Shown piece by piece: positions 9,801 to 14,951 of a DNA stretch of 21,276 bases. The position numbers and the translations under genes are program-made. The notes beneath the pieces are model-generated. The model saw only the letters and a list, made by a program, of their open reading frames with translations. It did not search any database and was not told the origin of the DNA. Within the stretch, counting starts at the first letter, position 1; each line of letters begins with the position of its first letter. Origin of the DNA: Candidatus Aegiribacteria sp. (GTDB lineage: Bacteria > Fermentibacterota > Fermentibacteria > Fermentibacterales > JCC-6); contig DAOWNO010000004.1 of assembly GCA_030642525.1 (NCBI GenBank), positions 1 to 21,276 on the forward strand. The letters are read 5' to 3'.

Positions 9801-10526
9801 AACAGCATCATCCTGTGACAAATCGCTTCCAGTAAGCTGATTGGCATATTGCATTGCCATATCCATCTTTCCTGAAAGCGCTGAAATACCCATCATGGCT
9901 ATCAATTGCCCGCTTTCAAGCTGTTTTACCTGATTCCCTATCCAGAACGCAAGCAGTGAAATATCTCTGTGCGGAAACTCCACTTCTCTGCTGATTTTCC
10001 AGAGGAAATCGATTGCTTCATTCCTCTGTTCATTGTGGTATAGACATAGCGCCCATTCTACAAGCGATGATTGATCGGCTTCCGGATGAACAGTTCCGTC
10101 AAATCTGGTTGAATTCGCGGTCCGATCTTCTATCAGCGCAAAAAGGTTGGATACAGCTATTTCATCTGCTTTCCCAAGCACATTCAGCGCACTCTTGAAA
10201 TCATGCCTGTCAATAAAGCTCTTCCATGTTGCTCTCAAGAGATCGGTTGACCTGGAAAACTCATTCAGCCGCTTAATGAATAGATTCTGTACTTCACCGG
10301 TAACCTGTCTGTGACGATGTATAGTTTCTCCACCGACATCAGCTGCAAGATTCGGATGACCTATATCAAGAAGAAGTTCGATCAGTTCAAGAGCAACTCC
10401 GCTTTCTTCCAGAAGTCTGCTTCTCTCCTCTTTTACGGTGGAGGATACTCGATTTACGCTGCCCTCGCTGGCAAATTTCCTGATTCTTTTAAGAATTTTT
10501 CTCGGACCTGATTCAAATAATGCCAT
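6855..10526 (-). CDS. Large helical-repeat (TPR-like solenoid) protein of unknown function
   Basis: 1223 residues with a continuous helix-turn-helix texture rich in A, L, E and S. Recognisable TPR-like units occur throughout, such as LLAAVLFETGKKGKAAATLD, LAARMDLENGKTAEAAEAIE and ISGDAEGALKEIDNLDGEYP near the C-terminus. There is no signal peptide, transmembrane segment, cysteine cluster or catalytic motif that I can identify. It looks like a very long protein-interaction solenoid. It starts at ATG 10526, 9 bases after the LysM transglycosylase stop, with AGGATG and GGGGAA upstream, and its 3' end overlaps the coiled-coil/TPR gene by 8 bases. Neighbours suggest a part in a cell-envelope or morphogenesis complex, but this is inferred from context only. 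Function unknown. Confidence 0.75.
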   Translation of the reverse strand: MALFESGPRKILKRIRKFASEGSVNRVSSTVKEERSRLLEESGVALELIELLLDIGHPNLAADVGGETIHRHRQVTGEVQNLFIKRLNEFSRSTDLLRATWKSFIDRHDFKSALNVLGKADEIAVSNLFALIEDRTANSTRFDGTVHPEADQSSLVEWALCLYHNEQRNEAIDFLWKISREVEFPHRDISLLAFWIGNQVKQLESGQLIAMMGISALSGKMDMAMQYANQLTGSDLSQDDAVDAADVIEKWMIPADRSGRSSAVLAEMFTAAGKTEAASRILENAYGDTLDRGKLETAIEDLVSHPESGAAPLLLAARMDLENGKTAEAAEAIERAFEAGNADSGRLIEVCRSLISATGDYTGTIAMKLASYLVDNGNVKNAVISLFPILNSDASWVFEQVQKLLVHDKNSASVLSLLAAVLFETGKKGKAAATLDHLSRRLDKNFCSESAEVLDSLEDQIIKYPELREARALFRFRSDRLTDAASDWFSIFLTGRIPSIEGQELLTSDSIEVGSVSELEEANFAPTNSWQAYVAALISLREKNAETSNEYLLLALDDMEYQSSIAEIISGLSADLLCELDLRNILPKISSMKATATVASILECLGGTEDWKLSLVTELDWGNPTEEAEFRLRYLLAQGKIILAGSSYIDGSIDDTFMRDIAHACQTAVQDKTGESMEFLEQPVTAIKTSKMARELLEYLLQRAPAFNIRTRELIAISYETEKRFDDLARILSPVLSDKRIVGLLEQMHERHPGEFTIIDSLTRASVQTGDFQRFKEYSALMIDLDADSSAELVEMAVSMAIMTSSGEAYLYAARTANRNGIDADIDDLITEAVLLRPELVSEGLLTEFAQLGSVSRIICSIAAGDSETLNEIIRDQTDIAIPLTEELLDIAIRNWYPADNAEALLGLVRSASSLGFKKHVEEILCSVSLEGVEPWDLIASEKLLREVIAGNAKRNSIWKYVKVDKIIAEALERLFPDGYDGINPEEAKVVAEAVLKSGQGVRRLFKLADDRMLFPPEDTSLRLKLAEACMKTLPLPGSEDSLSSQETVGLVRILLSAGMLSEAVSIAREESTDELLSIIRSELQDARIKSSASGIERASILAISGDAEGALKEIDNLDGEYPEAQDITALAQWNLGFRNQAISTWINEYRKTGREMPLKRLVWAIGQTGALMEISALRRFLADRHPALTSIIENTGVLDNSSGLDLLSGLRINPKMKKVNNG

Positions 10527-10535
10527 TTCCCCATC

Positions 10536-11960
10536 CTACTCAGGTATAACTAGAAGAACATCACCTAATGACAGGATACTGCTCTCAAGAGAGTTAAGAT
10601 ACATGATCTGTTCAATAGAAACACTATATCGGATTGCAATATCCCATAAAGTATCTCCCTCAACAATCACATGTTCAATTCTTACTCCACTTGATACTAT
10701 ATCGATTTCATTCTCTTCGGGAAGTGCGTTATTATAAAGCTGGGAATCCTGCGCTTCCGTACTATCGCAACGGCGAAGAAGGAGAACATCACCAGGATAG
10801 ATAATATTGTCAGATGACATGTTATTCCACACAGCAACTTCTCGAGAACTGACTCCAACACTTGCAGCTATCTCGCTCATGGTATCTCCCATCCTGACAG
10901 TATACCTGATAAACTGGGGATTATCCACGTATCCGGCATTAACCGGCCGGCGCTGGCTTTCCGGAAGTTCGATAAAAACTCCAGCTCTGAGGGAACCAGC
11001 AGAATTCAAACCTCTCAGAAGCTCCGGAGAGACTCCCGTTGACCGTGCGATCCCGTTCCAGGTATCACCATCCTTAACAAGGTATCTTTCAGGATCGATT
11101 GTCCAGGCGGCGGTGAAAACATCATTAATCCGCTCCGCGGGTACAATAATTTCCCACGCCTGCCCGTCATCAGGAGTCTTCTCCAACAGGTAGGATCTGT
11201 TTAAATCCATTAGAGAGTCAATTTCTACTCCTGTTTCGGGACCGAGAAGTCTCAGATCAAACCCTGAGGGGACCCACACCACAGCCAGAACGGCTGATTC
11301 CAGTTCGACATTAACATAAGCTTCTGCGGCAGAGGCGAATCTTGGAACAAAAACATCGGTTTCACCGGGAAGCTCAATCTCCCCGAAAGTCGTGCCTCCC
11401 TGCTGCAGACCTGACAGAACTCTCCCGGGACCGCAGTTATATGCCGCCAGAACCAGAGACCAGTCATCAAACATCCCGTACAGATGAAGAAGATACTTCG
11501 CGGCTGCTCTTGTCGAAGCTACCCATGAGTACCTTTCATCAACTGAATCATCTATCCGGAGCCCCATCTCCCGTGCGGTTTCAGGCATTAGCTGCCACGG
11601 ACCTGCAGCTCCCATTCGAGAGTAACATCCAACATTGAAATCACTTTCTACCCATACAAGTGCAGCTATTTCCACAGGTACACCCTGGGTTCTGAGGATT
11701 CTCTCGACAAGATTCTTGATATTACCTCTACCGGGGAAATGCTCAGCTCTGTACTGAATATCACTCAAGGATGCGAGAGAAGCAGGAATATCAGTTGAAG
11801 GAGCTTCAGTGCGGATTACTCCCCCCCCCTGAAGTACAGGTAGAACCATTGTATTCTGCAGCAAAGGGGCAGCAGTATCAGATATGCGATGATCCAGAGT
11901 CGTTATGCGTGTTCCGGAACAGGATATTAACAGAAGGGTTGACCAGAGAAAACCTTTCAA
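10536..11960 (-). CDS. MltD-like lytic transglycosylase lipoprotein with three LysM domains
   Basis: About 474 residues from the preferred start TTG 11960. The leader MKGFLWSTLLLISC ends in a lipobox (LISC, Cys14), so it is probably a lipoprotein. An SLT domain follows: catalytic Glu105 in ALVWVESDF, then GAAGPWQLMPETAREMG and LAAYNCGPGRV. Three LysM peptidoglycan-binding modules lie at roughly residues 292-335 (YLVKDGDTWNGIARSTGVS), 352-394 (YTVRMGDTMSEIAASVGVS) and 430-472 (VIVEGDTLWDIAIRYSVS). This is the domain order of MltD. The open frame extends to ATG 12089, but that would lie inside asd and add 43 residues before the lipoprotein leader. No ATG or GTG lies between. A run of nine G falls at codons 87-90 of the long frame. 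First gene of the four-gene operon, divergent from asd with about 30 bases between starts. Confidence 0.85.
   Translation of the reverse strand: MKGFLWSTLLLISCSGTRITTLDHRISDTAAPLLQNTMVLPVLQGGGVIRTEAPSTDIPASLASLSDIQYRAEHFPGRGNIKNLVERILRTQGVPVEIAALVWVESDFNVGCYSRMGAAGPWQLMPETAREMGLRIDDSVDERYSWVASTRAAAKYLLHLYGMFDDWSLVLAAYNCGPGRVLSGLQQGGTTFGEIELPGETDVFVPRFASAAEAYVNVELESAVLAVVWVPSGFDLRLLGPETGVEIDSLMDLNRSYLLEKTPDDGQAWEIIVPAERINDVFTAAWTIDPERYLVKDGDTWNGIARSTGVSPELLRGLNSAGSLRAGVFIELPESQRRPVNAGYVDNPQFIRYTVRMGDTMSEIAASVGVSSREVAVWNNMSSDNIIYPGDVLLLRRCDSTEAQDSQLYNNALPEENEIDIVSSGVRIEHVIVEGDTLWDIAIRYSVSIEQIMYLNSLESSILSLGDVLLVIPE
11821..11829 (-). repeat. Homopolymer run of nine G in the LysM transglycosylase gene
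   Basis: Nine C on the plus strand, read as nine G in the coding direction, encode part of QGGG about 45 codons after the preferred TTG start. The reading frame is intact across the run as given. Runs of this length are prone to slipped-strand length changes, and also to sequencing error. Confidence 0.85.
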
Positions 11961-11967
11961 TAAGTAT
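11939..11967 (+). promoter_or_regulatory. Candidate promoter for asd
   Basis: TTGACC at 11939-11944 is a good -35 match. After 17 bases comes AAGTAT (11962-11967), a poor -10. It lies in the start region of the divergent lipoprotein gene, the only place an asd promoter could sit close by. The asd ribosome site GGAGG (11982-11986) follows shortly after. Weak call. Confidence 0.25.
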
Positions 11968-11990
11968 CGTCTTAACGGTCTGGAGGTTGA

Positions 11991-12968
11991 ATGATGATAT
12001 CCGTCGGCGTTGTTGGCGCAACAGGTCTTGTCGGTGCGACAATGATCAGTGTGCTTCAGGAGCGCTCCTTTCCAGTTGACCGATTCCATGCATTCGCCTC
12101 AGGCGAGTCCAGAGGAAAAACGGTCCTATTCAGAAATCAGAACTACCCGGTTGAAATAATATCACCGGAAACATTATGCAAGGGAATCATACTGTTTGGT
12201 GCCACCTCTGCGGAAGTGGCAGAAAAATGGATACCTCAGTGCATTGAATCCGGAGCAGTAATTATAGATAATTCCTCCGCCTATAGAATGAATCCTGAAG
12301 TGCTCCTGGCCGTACCTGAAGTAAATGGTCATCTCATAAAGGGTACTGAGAACCTGATCGCCAACCCGAACTGTTCCACAATACAGCTCGTTGTTGCTCT
12401 CAGTCCTCTTGCCGCGATGAGACTTATCCGGTGGGTCTCCGTCGCTACATATCAGGCGGTATCCGGCGCTGGATACTCCGCACTGGATGAACTTTCAAGA
12501 CAACAGAACAGAATGGGAATCAAACCGGGAGCTTCACACCTGCATGAGAACATCATCACCCGGATAGGTACTCCCGATACAAACGGCTATTGTGATGAGG
12601 AGTTGAAACTCATGCATGAAACCTGCAAAATCATGAACCTGGATTTTCCGGTATTCGCGTCCACCGCAAGAGTACCTGTCAGAACAGGCCACACGGAATC
12701 GGTAGTGGTGAAATTCAACAGTCCCCTGCCCGCTGAGGAAGCGGCATCAGTCCTGACGAATACCCCCGGCATTACAGTTTCACAGAGCGGCTGCTCACCA
12801 GTTGACGTTGTGAACACTGACACTGTAGTTGTGGACAGGATACGCAATTACCCTGATGATCCAACTATTCTTCAATTCTGGGTTCTGGCTGATAATCTCA
12901 GAAAAGGTGCGGCATTGAACGCAGTTCAGATAGCAGAAAAAATGATTGGGGCCGGGCCTGACATCTAA
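11991..12968 (+). CDS. asd: Aspartate-semialdehyde dehydrogenase
   Basis: 325 residues, normal length for the family. The enzyme reduces aspartyl phosphate with NADPH to aspartate semialdehyde, the branch point to lysine, diaminopimelate, threonine and methionine. Seen: nucleotide-binding GATGLVG at residues 9-15, catalytic Cys128 in ANPNCSTIQ, Gln155 in TYQAVSGAG, and Arg227/His234 in RVPVRTGH. The spacings Cys-Gln (27) and Arg-His (7) equal those of the E. coli enzyme. The start is ATG 11991 or the adjacent ATG 11994, and the strong GGAGG site favours either. The gene stands alone on the plus strand, divergent from the transglycosylase operon. The last residues, GAGPDI, and the TAA stop lie in an inverted-repeat element. 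The family normally ends near NAVQIAEKMI, so the tail looks acquired. Confidence 0.95.
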   Translation: MMISVGVVGATGLVGATMISVLQERSFPVDRFHAFASGESRGKTVLFRNQNYPVEIISPETLCKGIILFGATSAEVAEKWIPQCIESGAVIIDNSSAYRMNPEVLLAVPEVNGHLIKGTENLIANPNCSTIQLVVALSPLAAMRLIRWVSVATYQAVSGAGYSALDELSRQQNRMGIKPGASHLHENIITRIGTPDTNGYCDEELKLMHETCKIMNLDFPVFASTARVPVRTGHTESVVVKFNSPLPAEEAASVLTNTPGITVSQSGCSPVDVVNTDTVVVDRIRNYPDDPTILQFWVLADNLRKGAALNAVQIAEKMIGAGPDI

Positions 12969-13052
12969 ACATTTAATGCGGGGACACGCATAGAGTTGCA
13001 TGTCCCCGTGTGGCGATGTTGTAAATGTTTAGATGTCAGGCCCGGCCCCAAT
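12945..13052. repeat. REP/MITE-like element: 31-bp perfect inverted repeat with nested hairpin
   Basis: The arm at 12945-12975 is the exact reverse complement of 13022-13052 (31 of 31 bases), separated by 46 bases. The arm starts ATTGGGGCCGGGCCTGACAT. A second hairpin is nested in the spacer. GGGG/CCCC-rich, GTCAGG-containing palindromes of this style are typical of short non-autonomous repeats mobilised by Y1 (REP-associated tyrosine) transposases. That family assignment is by resemblance only and no transposase is in the window. The left arm contains the end of asd. Read from the minus strand, the outer stem is followed by TCATTTTTT, so it could also terminate transcription of the zinc-ribbon gene. 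Confidence 0.8.
12979..13008. repeat. Inner hairpin nested in the inverted-repeat element
   Basis: CGGGGACA (12979-12986) pairs perfectly with TGTCCCCG (13001-13008) around a 14-base loop. Inside the loop GCA (12988-12990) can pair with TGC (12997-12999). It forms the tip of the larger cruciform or RNA stem. Confidence 0.75.
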
Positions 13053-13067
13053 TTCCGGCCCCAATTT
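13042..13067. repeat. 13-bp tandem duplication at the right end of the element
   Basis: CCGGCCCCAATTT occurs twice head to tail (13042-13054 and 13055-13067). The first copy contains the outer end of the right arm. It looks like a duplicated repeat terminus or replication slippage. It ends 5 bases short of the stop codon of the zinc-ribbon gene. Confidence 0.8.
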
Positions 13068-13072
13068 CTCAG

Positions 13073-13783
13073 CTAGATATCTACATCCATGTCATCAAAA
13101 TCAAACTCGTCGTCAAGATCCTGGCTGAGATCCTCAAGTTCAGCGTTGCATTCTTCGCAGATAACAAGGTGCGGAGGATTCATATGTCCGCATGAAGGAC
13201 ACTTGTTATCCTCGGATTCCGCAGTCGGTTCGTCAACATCAACATCGATTTCCTCAATAAGCTCATCATCCTCTATGTCGATGATTTCTTCTTCATCCGA
13301 AGATTTCGGTTTGGGAATAAATCCGCCACCGGGAACACCAGCTTTAGTAGCGTTATCAACATCGCTCAGGACACCATTAAGATCATTCAGTTCTCTTCTA
13401 AGCTTATCCAGTTTTCCTGAAGTCTTATCACGATCAGATTCAGACTGAACAAGTTCATTCTTGAACTCATCATTCCCTTGATCGAATTCACCAAGTTTTG
13501 CTCTTATCTGGAGTTCATCAACCTTGTCTGCTTGATCCGTGAAAATAGTCTCCTGCTCACTGATCTGAACGGAAAGCTCCTGTGCTTTTACCTCCAGCGA
13601 TCCACGCTTATCGCTTATTTTTTCGAGAACCGACTGAAGCTGAGTACTGTAGTCATCACGTATTTTTCCGTACACCCTGTCGTTGGTGTCCGATTTCATG
13701 TTTTCCAGATTGTGCAACCGACCGACAAGTTCCTCTCTGCGGTCAAGCAGATCCAGAATCTTCTTTTCAAGAACTTCTGCCAT
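13073..13783 (-). CDS. Coiled-coil protein with acidic linker and zinc ribbon
   Basis: 236 residues. Residues ~1-145 are charged and heptad-like, a predicted coiled coil (VLEKKILDLLDRREELVGRL onwards). A short PGGGFIPKPK segment leads to a very acidic linker (EEEIIDIEDDELIEEIDVDV). Next comes a zinc ribbon with two pairs, CPSCG and CEEC, about 15 residues apart. The tail is again acidic (DDEFDFDDMDVDI). No signal peptide or membrane segment. Domain order suggests a cytoplasmic protein that binds nucleic acid or a protein partner through the ribbon, but I do not recognise a named family. It starts at ATG 13783, preceded by a run of seven G three bases upstream that acts as the ribosome site. 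It lies 68 bases after holA on the same strand and may be cotranscribed with it. Confidence 0.7.
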   Translation of the reverse strand: MAEVLEKKILDLLDRREELVGRLHNLENMKSDTNDRVYGKIRDDYSTQLQSVLEKISDKRGSLEVKAQELSVQISEQETIFTDQADKVDELQIRAKLGEFDQGNDEFKNELVQSESDRDKTSGKLDKLRRELNDLNGVLSDVDNATKAGVPGGGFIPKPKSSDEEEIIDIEDDELIEEIDVDVDEPTAESEDNKCPSCGHMNPPHLVICEECNAELEDLSQDLDDEFDFDDMDVDI

Positions 13784-13814
13784 GTTCCCCCCCTATGATT
13801 TGCGCTCAGATTAA

Positions 13815-13844
13815 TTCATAATCATAATATACATATAACCTCAA
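13815..13844 (-). promoter_or_regulatory. Weak candidate promoter before the zinc-ribbon gene
   Basis: On the minus strand TTGAGG (13844-13839), an 18-base A+T-rich spacer and TATGAA (13820-13815) lie in the 68-base gap after holA. Both boxes match at four of six positions. The gene may instead be read from the holA promoter. Confidence 0.25.
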
Positions 13845-13851
13845 TTTTTAT

Positions 13852-14850
13852 CTATGATTGACCGCTTGTCAAGGCGAAGATCAGTCGTGCCAATAAAACC
13901 AGTTGATCAACACTTGTTTTTACTGCTCTATCAGCTTCCGCAAAAGCTTCAGCAGCAACAGCTGGATCAACTTTGCAGGCGGTTCGAGAATATCTCATCA
14001 GCTTATCCAGAAGTGGAAATCTTGCCCCTGTCTTATTTGCGACTTCCTTTTTTCCGCCTCCACCCTCAACGATTTCCATTGTCTGAACAACCTTCTGCCA
14101 CTGACCGAATAAATAGGATATGAGTCTGTTTGTATCCTCGCCATACCGCAGAAGCGACCATGCGGCCTCAAGGGCTTTTCCTCTCCGATTACTGAAGATC
14201 ATGTCACCGAAATGGAAGATATCAGTTCTATTCCTGCCTGATAAAACTTCCAGCAAACCTTTTCTATCAACTGTTGAGCCGGGACCATGGTACAACGCGA
14301 GTTTTGCGATGGCATCGGACATTCTTCCAAGATTTCTTCCGGAATACTCGGCAAGAAGCTGAACGGTTTCCCGGCTCAATTTGATGTTTTCAAAAGATGC
14401 TAAGCGAACTGCCCATCCTGGTATCTCTTTCTCAAAAGGTTCATAACAGATATAAAACGGTATTTTCTTCTCAAGTTTCTGGAGAATAGTTGATTCCCTG
14501 GGAACCTTCAAGGATGTAAGAAGCAATGCGCAATCATTCAGACCTTCACCGATGAAACGCATCAGTTCAGACTGAGCAGCCTTTCCGATATTGTGACATT
14601 TGGAGATAAGGAAAAGCTTTCCGGGCGCGAAGAGGGAATTTTCCAGAAAATATCTGCGAAGATCGCCTTCCCGAAGCTCACCGCCGACGAGCCGGAATAT
14701 ATCATATTTCAGCTCGTTCTTGAACTTCTCAGCCATCAGATCCTGAAGACGAGTTGACTGAAAAATATCAGGACCGGATACAGCAAATATGCATCCTGTA
14801 TCTGCCTTGATTATTCTACGCTCCATTTCGCTGTACTTACTGATCTTCAT
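13852..14850 (-). CDS. holA: DNA polymerase III delta subunit (clamp-loader)
   Basis: 332 residues, the usual length. Delta opens the beta sliding clamp within the clamp-loader complex. The protein has the HolA layout: an N-terminal AAA+-like domain without a functional Walker A (FAVSGPDIFQSTRLQDLMAE, in place of the common GxDxF/YL opening), a LFAPGKLFLISKC strand where HolA proteins have the (L)F...rlv motif, LLAEYSGRNLGRMSDAIAKLALY in the lid region, and DIFHFGDMIFSNRRGKALEA followed by a helical collar domain. The family is divergent and there is no single catalytic residue to check. It starts at ATG 14850 with GGAG about 9 bases upstream, and is divergent from the PpiD-like gene across a 101-base gap holding its likely promoter. 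Confidence 0.85.
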   Translation of the reverse strand: MKISKYSEMERRIIKADTGCIFAVSGPDIFQSTRLQDLMAEKFKNELKYDIFRLVGGELREGDLRRYFLENSLFAPGKLFLISKCHNIGKAAQSELMRFIGEGLNDCALLLTSLKVPRESTILQKLEKKIPFYICYEPFEKEIPGWAVRLASFENIKLSRETVQLLAEYSGRNLGRMSDAIAKLALYHGPGSTVDRKGLLEVLSGRNRTDIFHFGDMIFSNRRGKALEAAWSLLRYGEDTNRLISYLFGQWQKVVQTMEIVEGGGGKKEVANKTGARFPLLDKLMRYSRTACKVDPAVAAEAFAEADRAVKTSVDQLVLLARLIFALTSGQS

Positions 14851-14903
14851 AAATCCATCTCCGGTAAATTGCCCCGGACAAACCTTGCAGAATGTAACAA
14901 ACG

Positions 14904-14932
14904 AATGTATTTTTGCATCTTATTAAAATCAA
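14904..14932 (-). promoter_or_regulatory. Candidate holA promoter in the divergent gap 14851-14951
   Basis: On the minus strand TTGATT (14932-14927), a 17-base spacer and TACATT (14909-14904) would give a leader of about 45 bases to holA. For the opposite gene, TAAAAT at 14924-14929 is a possible -10, overlapping this -35, but no convincing -35 lies at the right distance. If both are used, the two promoters would interfere with one another. Confidence 0.35.
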
Positions 14933-14951
14933 TCCAGTTTAGGGGAAAAAC

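Noticed and set aside
11961..12089. N-terminal extension of the LysM transglycosylase to ATG 12089
   Set aside because: It would lie inside asd and push the lipoprotein signal 43 residues inwards. TTG 11960 gives a normal leader.
12945..13052. Inverted repeat as an intrinsic terminator for asd
   Set aside because: On the plus strand no run of T follows the stem, so it does not fit a standard terminator in that direction. A T run exists only for minus-strand reading.
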